A DNA stretch of 16,620 nt from Acidobacteriota bacterium (GCA_003161195.1 PMOV01000150.1:43047-59666), one strand, 5' to 3'; positions 5,635 to 14,364 are shown, counted from the first letter of the stretch. Notes: a model not told the origin generated them from the letters alone. Numbers and translations: made by a program.

Positions 5635-8112
5635 ATGTCATTTCTCCGCGATCTAAAAATTGCGTTCCATTCGCTGATGCGCAGCAAAGGGTTGGCAACC
5701 ATAGTGGTCCTTACGCTGGCGCTGGGCATCGGAGCCAACGCGGCCATTTTCACGCTGGTGCGGGGAGTGCTGCTCAAGCCGCTGGTCAACCGTGACGAGA
5801 ACCGGCTGATGTACATCCGCCAGAGCGCCCCCAGCCTGGGAGACGAGAACACGACGTTCTCGGTGCCGGAAATCAAGGACATCGAAGCCAGCGTGCACTC
5901 GGTGAGCGAGTTCGGCGATTTCTCGACCATGAGCTTTACGATGGTGGGACTCGGTGAACCTCGCGTAGTACAAGGTGGCGTCGTCGGCGGCACGTACTTC
6001 GACGTCATGGGTCTACGCCCTGTTCTCGGCCGCCTCGTCGGACCACAAGACGACGGTGCCAACGCCGCGGGCGTCATCGTGCTCACCTACCGCTTCTGGT
6101 CCACCGTTTACAAAAAGGATCCCGACGTGATAGGCAAAACCGTACGCCTGAGCAGCATCGGCGATCGTTCGGCGACGGTGATCGGCGTGCTGGAGCCCTC
6201 GGTGCCGTATCCCGCGGACACCGAGATTATCGGCAACTTGGTGATCAGCCCGCATCATCTTTCCGCCACCATGGTCACCGGCCGCATCCACCGGATGACC
6301 GAGCTGTTCGGTAAGCTGGCGCCCGGCGTCACGCTCGAGCAGGCGCGCAACGAGTTGCGCACGGTGTACGCCGCCATGCAGAAGGACCATCCCGAGGCGT
6401 ACCCGGATAACGGCGGCTTCCGCGTTGATGCCAGAATGCTGCGGGACCAGATTACTTCCGGCGCGCGTACCGTTCTTCTCGTACTGCTCGCGGCTGCGGG
6501 CCTGGTGTTCATCATCGCGTGCTCGAACGTTGCCAACCTGATTCTGGCGCGAACGGTGCGCCGCGAGGGCGAACTCTCGATCCGCGCCGCGCTCGGCGCG
6601 AGCACGGGCGCGCTGCGCCGCATGTTGTTGGCCGAAAGCTTACTGCTGTGCGGAGCGGGTGCCGTCGTCGCCGTCGTGAGCGCGCAGCCATTGGTCACGA
6701 TTCTGGCGCGATACGCCTCGCGGTTCTCCGTTCGCGCGCTGGATTTGACGGTGGATTCCAGCCTGCTCTGGGTGGGCGTGGGGCTGGCAGTAGTGGCCGC
6801 GGTGATTTTGGCCTTTGTGCCGCGCCTGCCCTCGGCTAACGCGTCGCATGGCATGAACCTCGCGAGCGGCAGCGTGCGCATCACCAGCAGCACCAGCCGC
6901 CGCCAGCGCATCTTCGCGGTTACGCAAATTGCCGCATCGTTCGTGCTCTTGGCGGGCGCAAGCATGTTGATCACTACGCTAATCGCGTTGCAAACGACGC
7001 AGAGCGGCGTCGACACGCGACGCGTCCTGGCCATCGACGTTCCACCGCCGTCCGACGGAAAAACGCCGCAGCAAGTCCTGGATTTCTACAAGGAAGCGAT
7101 ACGCCGCATCGATGCGCTACCGGGCGTAACGGAGACGGCATTCGGTGTGATCGCTCCCTGGCGAGAGGCCGACAACGGCGGCATAGGCTTGCAATTCTCT
7201 GGCGATGGCCGCGCGCACGGCAAAGACGATCCTCGCGCACTGTGGCGCACCATTTCTCCCGGCTTTTTCGCCGCGCTTGGCGTGCCCATTATCGCCGGGC
7301 GCGATTTCAACGCGCTCGATGACCAGAATGGAGAGCCGGTGGCGATCGTAAGCGCGACCCTCGCACAGCGTATGTTTCCTGGGCAGGATGCGATCAATCG
7401 GCATGTCTATTGGACCGACCCCGTGCTCGCATTCATGCCCGGCTCTGATAGCGAAAAGTCGCGATTCGGTTCGCCGCACCGCATCATTGGGGTCGCCGCC
7501 GATATAGACGACGAACGTATCGTTCCAGGGCCCACGTCCACCATTTATGGCACGTTTGCGGACTCCCCCATGTTCGGCGGCCACCTTTTCATCCACACCA
7601 CGGCAAATCCTTATTCGTTGGTGACGCCGGTAACGCAAATTATCCGGCAGATGTCCGCCGACGAGCCAGTTGAGCACGCGGCCACGCTCGAAGACATCCG
7701 CGCAAAAGTGCTTGCGCCAGACCGCTTGAATTCGGTGGTGTTTGGCGTGTTCGCGGGGGTGGCGTTGCTGATTGCCGTCGTGGGCGTCGCGGGGGTGCTG
7801 GCGTTTTCCGTCAGCGCGCGCACGCGCGAATTCGGGATTCGCCTGGCGCTGGGATCACCGCCGGAAAGTCTGCTCCGAGGTGTGGTGACGGAAGGCTTGG
7901 TGATGGCGGCGGTTGGCGTGCTGGCGGGGGCGGTGTTCGGGCTCGTGGTGGCGCGCGTGGCAGGCAGTTATTTCGGCGAGTTGAAACTGCCGGGGGCATT
8001 GCCGGTGATGGTTTCCGCATTGGTACTGTTAGGCGCGGCGGTAGTGGCGTCGATGCTGCCGGCGGCACGCGCGGCACGCGTGGACGTCATACAAGCGCTG
8101 CGCTCGGAATGA
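5635..8112 (+). CDS. ABC-type permease of the acidobacterial duplicated orphan permease family (FtsX/MacB-like)
   Basis: An 825-residue inner-membrane protein with two MacB/FtsX halves in one chain. Half one has a transmembrane helix at about 20-42 (ATIVVLTLALGIGANAAIFTLV), a MacB-type periplasmic domain (about 50-270), and helices near 278-300, 330-352 and 376-396. Half two has a helix near 430-450, a second periplasmic domain (about 455-690) and helices near 702-725, 752-775 and 790-810. FtsX-type signatures RREGELSIRAALGAS (309-323) and ARTREFGIRLALGS (728-741) mark both halves. The last residues, ARAARVDVIQALRSE, are the standard family ending. The family is called orphan because an ATPase gene is usually absent beside it, and none is seen here. 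The ATG at 5635, preceded by GGGGGGAC, is preferred to the upstream in-frame start at 5578. Substrate unknown; MacB relatives move peptides, lipoproteins or drugs. Confidence 0.9.
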   Translation: MSFLRDLKIAFHSLMRSKGLATIVVLTLALGIGANAAIFTLVRGVLLKPLVNRDENRLMYIRQSAPSLGDENTTFSVPEIKDIEASVHSVSEFGDFSTMSFTMVGLGEPRVVQGGVVGGTYFDVMGLRPVLGRLVGPQDDGANAAGVIVLTYRFWSTVYKKDPDVIGKTVRLSSIGDRSATVIGVLEPSVPYPADTEIIGNLVISPHHLSATMVTGRIHRMTELFGKLAPGVTLEQARNELRTVYAAMQKDHPEAYPDNGGFRVDARMLRDQITSGARTVLLVLLAAAGLVFIIACSNVANLILARTVRREGELSIRAALGASTGALRRMLLAESLLLCGAGAVVAVVSAQPLVTILARYASRFSVRALDLTVDSSLLWVGVGLAVVAAVILAFVPRLPSANASHGMNLASGSVRITSSTSRRQRIFAVTQIAASFVLLAGASMLITTLIALQTTQSGVDTRRVLAIDVPPPSDGKTPQQVLDFYKEAIRRIDALPGVTETAFGVIAPWREADNGGIGLQFSGDGRAHGKDDPRALWRTISPGFFAALGVPIIAGRDFNALDDQNGEPVAIVSATLAQRMFPGQDAINRHVYWTDPVLAFMPGSDSEKSRFGSPHRIIGVAADIDDERIVPGPTSTIYGTFADSPMFGGHLFIHTTANPYSLVTPVTQIIRQMSADEPVEHAATLEDIRAKVLAPDRLNSVVFGVFAGVALLIAVVGVAGVLAFSVSARTREFGIRLALGSPPESLLRGVVTEGLVMAAVGVLAGAVFGLVVARVAGSYFGELKLPGALPVMVSALVLLGAAVVASMLPAARAARVDVIQALRSE

Positions 8113-8483
8113 TTTTCGCGGCGCACCCGAGTTCAGGGGAGGTTTCACCTGCATTATTTTTCGCCGGCATCATTCCTTTACCAGGGGAGGGCGGCGGCGC
8201 ATGCGGAGCGGGAGGTAGAGACGCGGCTGATTGCGTCGAAACTTGGCGGAAGCCGAACCACTACCGCACTGCAAGCCGGGGAGTTAGGACTGGCGGCTGA
8301 CGGACCGGCCGCTGCAGCAGACTTTTGTGGGACAGGAGTCGCGGTTTGCGCTGACGCAATAGGTCTAAGCGACGGCCGAGACATCGAAACAATCTGAGAC
8401 TTGGTACGTATAGTAGGTTGCGGGCGCTCGATAAGGATTTCTTGGCGACTCGCAAGTTGGCCTGATTTCCCGAAAGGAGTTTC
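8113..8483. other. 371-bp intergenic region between permease and DinB-fold gene
   Basis: AGGT-TTC-ACCT (8140-8150), followed by a T-rich stretch (8156-8161), is a feeble terminator candidate for the permease. Near 8195-8396 one plus-strand frame is open without a start codon or recognisable domain. A TATAGT at 8409-8414, with a partial -35 (GAAACA, 8386-8391) 17 bases upstream, could drive the DinB-fold gene. Nothing else is recognised. Confidence 0.5.
8386..8414 (+). promoter_or_regulatory. Candidate sigma-70 promoter of the DinB-fold gene
   Basis: GAAACA (8386-8391) and TATAGT (8409-8414) are separated by 17 bases. The -10 matches five of six consensus bases, the -35 only three. The leader would be about 63 bases. 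Confidence 0.35.
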
Positions 8484-9074
8484 ATGGACAAAAAACTTGG
8501 TTTGGTGTTTGCCGCGTTGCTGATGGCAATTCCGGTTGCTGTGCCAGGGCAGGAGAAGACTCCCGGGCAGTCCGCTGTGCCCGACCAGTCTGCTCCGTCT
8601 GCGAACCCGATTACCGCAAGTGAAAGAGGTTTTTACTCATTTGTAAGCAGCGCGGTGGTCAATGCGGCACAGAAAATGCCCGAAGAAAACTATTCCTTCA
8701 AACCGACGCCGGAAGTTCGCACGTTTGGCCAGCTCGTTGGCCATGTGGCCGACGCTTCATACTCGTTCTGTTCGCAAGCGATCGGTGAAGCAAACCCAGG
8801 CAAGGACATCGAGAAGACGAAGACGTCTAAGGCCGACTTAGTGGCTGCGCTCAAGGAAGGAGTTGCGTACTGCAATAAGGCTTTCGACGGCATGACAGAC
8901 GCAAAAGGCAGCCAGCTGGTGAAACTCTTCAACTTCAACCTGGCGAGACTGACGGTGTTTTCGATCAATACGGCGCACACGGATGAGCACTATGGGAACA
9001 TGGTGACCTATATGCGGCTCAAGGGGATCGTACCGCCGACCAGTGAAAACCAGCCTGCAGCACCGGCGAAGTAG
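8484..9074 (+). CDS. Exported DinB-superfamily protein
   Basis: A 196-residue protein with a strong ribosome site, AAAGGAG, 4 bases before the ATG. Residues 1-22 (MDKKLGLVFAALLMAIPVAVPG) form a signal peptide, followed by a Pro/Ser/Gln-rich linker (23-42). The DinB four-helix fold spans about 45-185. Three histidines in the expected positions, H87 (QLVGHVADA), H165 and H169 (HTDEHYGNM), can form the metal site of the family, and the ending MVTYMRLKGIVPP is typical. Known relatives include thiol-dependent metalloenzymes such as bacillithiol or mycothiol transferases, which are cytoplasmic. An exported version therefore probably has another role, which I cannot name. It appears monocistronic, with its own promoter candidate and a strong terminator. 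Confidence 0.87.
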   Translation: MDKKLGLVFAALLMAIPVAVPGQEKTPGQSAVPDQSAPSANPITASERGFYSFVSSAVVNAAQKMPEENYSFKPTPEVRTFGQLVGHVADASYSFCSQAIGEANPGKDIEKTKTSKADLVAALKEGVAYCNKAFDGMTDAKGSQLVKLFNFNLARLTVFSINTAHTDEHYGNMVTYMRLKGIVPPTSENQPAAPAK

Positions 9075-9198
9075 GAGTGGTTTCGAACTGAGACGGAGAG
9101 GTTGGCCAGGCCGAAGCCCAGTGGTGGCGTCGGAAGTGGCGCCCGGGAAATGATGGCGTCCCGACGGAGCTGGTTAAGAGAGCGAGAAGAGGCAAACA

Positions 9199-9226
9199 GG
9201 GCGGACCTTCGGTCCGCCCGTTCGCT
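9199..9226 (+). terminator. Rho-independent terminator after the DinB-fold gene
   Basis: GGGCGGACC and GGTCCGCCC form a perfect 9-bp GC-rich stem with a TTC loop (9199-9219). GTTCGCTTTT follows. The flanking AGCGA (9181-9185) and TCGCT (9222-9226) could extend the pairing. The T run is short, but the stem is the strongest hairpin in the window. Confidence 0.7.
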
Positions 9227-9258
9227 TTTGTGTGGGTAGTTTTTTGGGCGTGCGTCAC

Positions 9259-9278
9259 GGCACGACTGAAGTCGTGCC
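9259..9278. repeat. REP-like perfect palindrome
   Basis: GGCACGAC-TGAA-GTCGTGCC is a perfect 8-bp stem with a 4-base loop, without a T run on either side. Sequences like it (GGCACG...CGTGCCCT) recur between genes in many acidobacterial genomes as far as I recall, so it is probably one copy of a dispersed repeat. Confidence 0.6.
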
Positions 9279-9331
9279 CTCCCGAAGAGCCCCACCCGTC
9301 AGAGCGCATGCGGAAAGATGCTGGCTGAGGC

Positions 9332-9337
9332 TATAAT
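9332..9337 (+). promoter_or_regulatory. Consensus -10 box 9 bases before the kinase start
   Basis: A perfect TATAAT ends 9 bases before the ATG at 9347. Transcription would begin near 9344-9345, leaving only 2-3 leader bases, so the kinase mRNA could be leaderless. No Shine-Dalgarno sequence is present, which agrees. The -35 region is poor (TGCGGA). Confidence 0.45.
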
Positions 9338-9346
9338 GGCGCGCAC

Positions 9347-12022
9347 ATGAGCCTGGCATCGGGTAAGAAGCTCGGACCTTACGAAATACAATCACCACTT
9401 GGGGCGGGCGGGATGGGCGAAGTGTATCGCGCGCGCGATACGCGGCTGGACCGGACCGTGGCGGTAAAGATTCTGCCATCACATCTGTCGGAAGATGCGG
9501 AAGCGCGGCAGCGCTTTGATCGCGAAGCGCGGACGATTTCGTCCGTGAACCATCCGAACATTTGCACGCTGCATGACGTGGGTCATCAGGACGGGATCGA
9601 CTACCTGGTGATGGAGTATCTGGAGGGCGAGACGCTGGCGGAGCGTTTGCGCAAAGGGCCGCTGGCGATCGAGCAGGTGTATCGCTACGGGATTGATATT
9701 TGCGAGGGGCTGGAGAAAGCGCATCGCAGCGGGGTGGTGCACCGGGATTTGAAGCCCGGAAACATCATGCTGACGAAGAGCGGGGCGAAGCTGCTGGATT
9801 TTGGGTTGGCCAAGGCGGCGCTCGGAGGGCCGGCGAATTCCGGCTTGACGGCGACGTTTTCCGCGCCGCTGGGGAATACGCCGCTCACGGCCCAGGGCGC
9901 GGTGGTGGGGACATTTCAGTACATGTCACCGGAGCAAGTGGAGGGGAAAGAGGCGGAAGCGCGATCGGATATTTTTGCGTTGGGCGCGGTGCTGTACGAG
10001 ATGGCCACCGGGAAGCGGGCGTTCGAAGGGAAGACCGGGGCGAGCGCGATGGCGGCGGTGCTGGAGCGGGAGCCCGCGCCGATCTCGTCGGTGCAGCCGC
10101 TGGCGCCGCTAGGGCTGGAACGGCTGGTGAAGGGGTGCCTGGCGAAGGACCCGGACGAACGCTGGCAGACCGCGCACGACGTGAAGCTGCAATTGCGACA
10201 GATGGCGGAAGGCGGGTCGCAGATTTCGTCGGCGGCTTCGGCGGCAGTAGTGGCGCCGCCGCGCAGGCGCACGAGTTGGCTGGCGTGGTGCGTGGCGGGA
10301 GTTTGTGGGGCGGCGGCGGTGGCTGCACTGGTACTGGCGTATCTGGCGAGTCAAAAACAGTCGCCCGTGTTGCGCGTGGAGCTGCTGCCGCCGGAGGCGA
10401 TGCAGTTCAATCTTTCCGGGGATACGGCGGGGCCGGCAATGATTTCGCCAGACGGGCGATACGTGGTGTTTTCGGCGACGGGAGCGAATGGAAATCAACT
10501 TTACCTGCGAGCGCTGGATGCGGTTTCCGCGAGGGCGCTGGCGGGTACGGAGAATGCGACGTTTCCGTTTTGGTCGCCGGACAGCCGGTCGATCGCATTT
10601 TTCACGGGGGATAAGTTGAAGCGTCTGGAGGTGACGGCCGGAGCGCCGGTGACGATTTGCGACGCGGTACTGGGGCGGGGCGGGAGCTGGAATCAGGATG
10701 GTACGATCATCGCGGCGTTGAGTTATAACTCAGGGATTTCGCAGGTGCCGGCGAGCGGCGGGACGCCGACGGCGATCACCAAAGTGGACAACGTAACGTA
10801 CTCTTCGGATCGCTGGCCGTGGTTTCTGCCAGATGGAAAACATTTTCTGTACAGCGCGGTGAATCACAACGCGCCGACGAGCACGGATACAGGCGTGTTT
10901 CTGGCGTCGCTGGACGGCAAGGAAAACCGCGTGCTGTTGCGGACGCTCTCGAACGCCGTTTATGTGGGCGGGTATCTGTTGTACGAACGGGAAAATTCGC
11001 TGGTGGCGCAGCCATTTGACGCGAGCAACGGGAAATTCACTGGGGAGCCGCAACCGCTCAGCGCCACCGTGGGATATGACGCGGGACTATGGAGGGCGAA
11101 CCTGAGCGTCTCGATGAACGGGATGATGGTGTACGCGTCGGGCTCGGCGACGGGATTTCAGCGGCTGACGTGGTTTGACCGCTCGGGAAAAATCCTGGGT
11201 ACGGTGGGCGAGGCGGGCGGTTTTTTTGATGTGGACCTTTCGCCGGATGAGAAGAAGCTGGCCATCACGGAAGCCAACAACGTGAATGCGCTGGTTTCGG
11301 TGGAGGATTTGGTCAGTCACTTGAGGACGCGGCTGACGTTCGACGGCGGCACGCATAAAACGCCGGTGTGGTCACCGGACGGGACGGAGATGGCGTTTAC
11401 CTCAAAGCAAGACTCGCAGATCGCCATTAAAAGTGTGACGACAAATGCGCCGGAGCGGGTGCTGCTGACGTCGGCAGACAAAAACTTCCAGGGAATCTCA
11501 GACTGGTCGCGGGACGGGAAATACTTGCTGTTTGAGCAGGGAGGAGGCATCGACCAGCAACAAATCTGGGTGTTGCCGCTCGGCGGCGATGGCAAGCCGT
11601 ATCGTTATGCCAACGGGGAGATAGAGGATCGCGATGGAACGTTTTCGCCGGATGGACGCTGGATCGCGTATATGTCCAACGAGGTGGGGCGACCGGAAGT
11701 TTTTGTGGCGCCGTTTCCGTGGACGGGCGCGAAATGGCAAGTGACCAACGGGGGCGGTGCGTTGCCGCGGTGGCGCGCGGATGGGAAGGAACTGTATTAC
11801 TACGATTTTTCTGGGATCGCGGCAGCGGAGGTGGACGGGAGCGGCGCGGCGTTCAAGGTGGGCGGGAGCAAGCACCTGTTTGCGCTGACGCTGCGAGCGC
11901 TGCGGCGGGAGTATGCGCCGTCGCGTGACGGGCAGAAATTTATTGCGATTGCGGCGGCGGGGGGCGGAGTGTCGCAGTCGTTGACGCTGGTGCAGAATTG
12001 GGCGGCGGAGTTGAAGAAGTAA
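9347..12022 (+). CDS. Transmembrane Ser/Thr protein kinase with C-terminal TolB/WD40-like beta-propeller
   Basis: An 891-residue receptor-like kinase. The cytoplasmic catalytic domain (about 11-285) has the Gly loop LGAGGMGEVYRARD (18-31), the ATP-anchoring K41, E60, the catalytic loop HRDLKPGN (132-139), DFG (151-153) and SPE in place of APE (194-196). All key residues are present, so it should be active. One transmembrane helix follows (about 311-334) after the basic PPRRR. The outer part holds about ten PD40-type strands of the form SPDGR..AF, for example at 367-375, 409-419, 493-503, 631-640, 675-685, 719-729 and 766-775, which build one or two beta-propellers of the TolB/WD40-like kind. 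This layout suggests an envelope sensor that phosphorylates intracellular proteins; ligand and targets are unknown. It stands alone and convergent to the E1 gene. Confidence 0.93.
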   Translation: MSLASGKKLGPYEIQSPLGAGGMGEVYRARDTRLDRTVAVKILPSHLSEDAEARQRFDREARTISSVNHPNICTLHDVGHQDGIDYLVMEYLEGETLAERLRKGPLAIEQVYRYGIDICEGLEKAHRSGVVHRDLKPGNIMLTKSGAKLLDFGLAKAALGGPANSGLTATFSAPLGNTPLTAQGAVVGTFQYMSPEQVEGKEAEARSDIFALGAVLYEMATGKRAFEGKTGASAMAAVLEREPAPISSVQPLAPLGLERLVKGCLAKDPDERWQTAHDVKLQLRQMAEGGSQISSAASAAVVAPPRRRTSWLAWCVAGVCGAAAVAALVLAYLASQKQSPVLRVELLPPEAMQFNLSGDTAGPAMISPDGRYVVFSATGANGNQLYLRALDAVSARALAGTENATFPFWSPDSRSIAFFTGDKLKRLEVTAGAPVTICDAVLGRGGSWNQDGTIIAALSYNSGISQVPASGGTPTAITKVDNVTYSSDRWPWFLPDGKHFLYSAVNHNAPTSTDTGVFLASLDGKENRVLLRTLSNAVYVGGYLLYERENSLVAQPFDASNGKFTGEPQPLSATVGYDAGLWRANLSVSMNGMMVYASGSATGFQRLTWFDRSGKILGTVGEAGGFFDVDLSPDEKKLAITEANNVNALVSVEDLVSHLRTRLTFDGGTHKTPVWSPDGTEMAFTSKQDSQIAIKSVTTNAPERVLLTSADKNFQGISDWSRDGKYLLFEQGGGIDQQQIWVLPLGGDGKPYRYANGEIEDRDGTFSPDGRWIAYMSNEVGRPEVFVAPFPWTGAKWQVTNGGGALPRWRADGKELYYYDFSGIAAAEVDGSGAAFKVGGSKHLFALTLRALRREYAPSRDGQKFIAIAAAGGGVSQSLTLVQNWAAELKK

Positions 12023-12030
12023 GTAGCAGG

Positions 12031-12044
12031 CGCGGAAAGCCGCG
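12031..12044. terminator. Small GC hairpin between convergent kinase and E1 genes
   Basis: CGCGG-AAAG-CCGCG forms a 5-bp stem in the 55-bp gap. The nearest T-rich stretch is about 27 bases further on, so termination here is only a possibility. Confidence 0.25.
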
Positions 12045-12077
12045 AGCGACCTAACAGAGCCGTCACGGATTCACCTT

Positions 12078-14237
12078 TTAATATTCGAGGATTTGTTTGA
12101 CGGCGGCGGTGATGTGGGCAGTTTGCGGGAGGATTACGTCTTCCAGTTTTGGATGGTAGGCGCAGAAAGTGTCCATGGCGGCGACGCGTTTCACCGGGGC
12201 GTCGAGGTCGGAGAAAAGTTCGTCAGCGATGCGGGCGGCGATTTCGGCGCCGTAACCCCAACTCAGCATGTCTTCATAAGCGACGATGACGCGGTGCGTT
12301 TTGCGCACCGTGGCGGCGATGGCCGCCCAATCGTAGGGGGAGAGCGAGCGAAGGTCGATGATTTCGACGGAGATACCTTCGCGCTGGAGCTGGGCGGCGG
12401 CGACCTCTGCGCGGTGGACGACCGCGCCATAGGTGATGATGCTGACGGACTCGCCCTCTTTTACGACGCGGGCTTTGCCGAAGGGGATGGTGTAATCGGG
12501 GCCGGGATATTCGGAGCGGTTGTAAGGCTGGCGGTAGAGATGCTTGTGCTCGAGGAACATAACCGGATCGTCGCAGCGAATGGCGGTGCGGAGCAGGCCG
12601 GCGACGTCGAGCGCGGTGCTGGGCATGATGACGCGCAGGCCAGGGCAGTGGGTGAAGATGGATTCGCCGCTTTGGCTGTGATAGACGGCGCCGCCGGTTA
12701 AGTAACCACCGATGGGCACGCGGATGACGACCGGAGATTTAAAACCGCCGTTGGAGCGCCAGCGCATGACGCAGAGTTCGTCGCGAATTTGCATCATGGC
12801 GGGCCAGATGTAGTCGAAGAACTGGATTTCGGCGACGGGTTTTAGTCCGCGCGTGGCCATGCCGATGGCGCGGCCGACGATGGAGGCTTCGGCGAGCGGG
12901 GTGTTGAAGACGCGGTCAGCGCCGTACTTGCGCTGCAGGCCGGCGGTGGCTTTGAAGACGCCGCCCTTCCCTTTTACGTGCTTGAGACTTTCTTCGCGGC
13001 TGGCGTCGGCGACGTCTTCGCCGAAGACCAGGATGCGTTCGTCGCGGGCCATTTCGTCGGAGAGCGTGGCGGCGACCATTTCGACCATGGTTTTGGGGGC
13101 GCCGTGCAGATTGGGTTCGGAGATGAAGGATTCGGAGGTGGGATCGATCTGCGGGGAGTAGATATTTTGCGTGATCGAGTCGATGCTTGGCTCTTGCGCG
13201 GCTAAGGCTTCGTCGGCGGCGTCGCGGACTTCGCGGTCTACGGCAGCTTCGAGTTCTTCGAGGTGCTTTTGGTCGAGGACGCCTTCGCGGACCAGGAACA
13301 TGGAGAATTTCGCCAGTGGGTCGCGCAGAGATTCGGAGTCGCGCTCTTCCTGGGATTTGTAGAGCTTTTCGTCGTCGGAGAGGGAGTGGGAGTAGGGGCG
13401 CGTGACGTGCGCGTGCAACAGCGCGGGGCCCCGGCGTTCGCGGCAGTAGGTGACGGCTTCTTTGCAGGCGGCGTAGCTTTCGAGAAGGTCGGTGCCGTCG
13501 CATTCGGCGACCTGAAGATTCGGGAAGCTGCGTGTCAAGCGAGAGATGCTGCCGCCAGCGGTTTGCACTTCGACCGGCACAGAGATGGCGTAGCCGTTGT
13601 CCTCGACGAGATAGAAGAGCGGGAGCCTTTTTGCGCAGGCGGCGTTGAGCGATTCCCAGAATTCTCCCTCGCTGGTGGCGCCATCGCCGCAGGAGACGTA
13701 GACGATTTCGTCATCGCGATAGCTGACGTTTTCGCCGAGCGGAGCTTTTTTGGCTTCGGCGAGAGCTTTGCGGTGGTTGCTGTAGTAAAGCGTGGCTTCG
13801 GCGGCGCCTACGGCTTGCACGAATTGCGTGCCGGTGCACGAGGATTTGCTGACGATGTTCCACTTGGAATGTCCCCAGTGGGAGGGCATTTGGCGGCCGC
13901 CGGAGCTGGGGTCGTCTTTGGCACCTACGGCTTGGAGAAGCGTGTCGAGCGGGGTGACACCGAGCATCAGGCAGAGGGCGCGGTCGCGGTAATAGGGGTA
14001 GATCCAATCGGCGCCGGGTCGAAGAAGGGACCCCGCAGCGGCGCTGACGGCTTCGTGGCCGGCGCTGGAGATTTGGAAGTAAATTTTATTTTGGCGTTTT
14101 AGTTGGATTTCGCGGTCGTCGAGTTTGCGGGAGAGGTACATGGCACGGTAGAGGCGGACCAGCGCGTCGGGCTCGAGGCCGTGAGTCTTGCTGGCATCCA
14201 GCTGCACTGCTGTTCTAACGCGCGTCTGTGATGCCAT
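12078..14237 (-). CDS. Fused E1 alpha-beta subunit of a thiamine-diphosphate 2-oxoacid dehydrogenase
   Basis: A 719-residue fusion of both E1 subunits, which are separate proteins in many bacteria. E1 decarboxylates a 2-oxoacid (pyruvate or a branched-chain 2-oxoacid) with thiamine diphosphate and passes the acyl group to the E2 lipoyl domain. The alpha part (about 25-345) has PYYRDRA (81-87), the ThDP/Mg motif GDGATSE...NGYAIS (184-219), and the phosphorylation-loop-like RPYSHSLSDDE (280-290). The beta part (about 383-719) has the ThDP-activating Glu in NTPLAE (E450), HSQSGESIFTHCPGL with the expected active-site His (520-534), and DLRSLSPYDW (628-637). The layout resembles branched-chain E1 fusions more than classic pyruvate E1, but the substrate is not proven. 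No E2 or E3 lies nearby. A TATAAT sits 73 bases upstream; AAAGGA lies about 10 bases before the ATG. Confidence 0.93.
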   Translation of the reverse strand: MASQTRVRTAVQLDASKTHGLEPDALVRLYRAMYLSRKLDDREIQLKRQNKIYFQISSAGHEAVSAAAGSLLRPGADWIYPYYRDRALCLMLGVTPLDTLLQAVGAKDDPSSGGRQMPSHWGHSKWNIVSKSSCTGTQFVQAVGAAEATLYYSNHRKALAEAKKAPLGENVSYRDDEIVYVSCGDGATSEGEFWESLNAACAKRLPLFYLVEDNGYAISVPVEVQTAGGSISRLTRSFPNLQVAECDGTDLLESYAACKEAVTYCRERRGPALLHAHVTRPYSHSLSDDEKLYKSQEERDSESLRDPLAKFSMFLVREGVLDQKHLEELEAAVDREVRDAADEALAAQEPSIDSITQNIYSPQIDPTSESFISEPNLHGAPKTMVEMVAATLSDEMARDERILVFGEDVADASREESLKHVKGKGGVFKATAGLQRKYGADRVFNTPLAEASIVGRAIGMATRGLKPVAEIQFFDYIWPAMMQIRDELCVMRWRSNGGFKSPVVIRVPIGGYLTGGAVYHSQSGESIFTHCPGLRVIMPSTALDVAGLLRTAIRCDDPVMFLEHKHLYRQPYNRSEYPGPDYTIPFGKARVVKEGESVSIITYGAVVHRAEVAAAQLQREGISVEIIDLRSLSPYDWAAIAATVRKTHRVIVAYEDMLSWGYGAEIAARIADELFSDLDAPVKRVAAMDTFCAYHPKLEDVILPQTAHITAAVKQILEY

Positions 14238-14309
14238 GCCGTGCCATCCTTTGTGGGGATTTTTTCGGTGCGCGTTGTGCGCTTGGGGTTAAGGACGTGC
14301 CGGACTGTT

Positions 14310-14338
14310 ATTATACCGAATTTTGCGGTTGGGTTTTG
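14310..14338 (-). promoter_or_regulatory. Candidate promoter of the fused E1 gene
   Basis: On the minus strand a perfect TATAAT (14315-14310) lies between the charged-protein gene and the E1 gene. The hexamer at the -35 position (CAAAAC) is a poor match. The leader would be about 65 bases. The box indicates that E1 is transcribed separately from the gene upstream of it. Confidence 0.45.
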
Positions 14339-14364
14339 GAGTTTCCGAGGCGGCGTTGAGGAAG

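Noticed and set aside
8195..8396. Start-less open frame in the permease/DinB gap as a pseudogene
   Set aside because: No similarity to any family I know could be seen, so calling it a gene remnant would be guesswork.
9700..10614. Plus-strand open frame of 304 codons
   Set aside because: It lies out of frame inside the kinase gene and is very Gly/Arg-rich; the kinase frame carries all catalytic motifs.
13263..14102. Plus-strand open frame of 279 codons
   Set aside because: It is antisense to the E1 fusion gene, whose motifs are complete; the frame has no domain.
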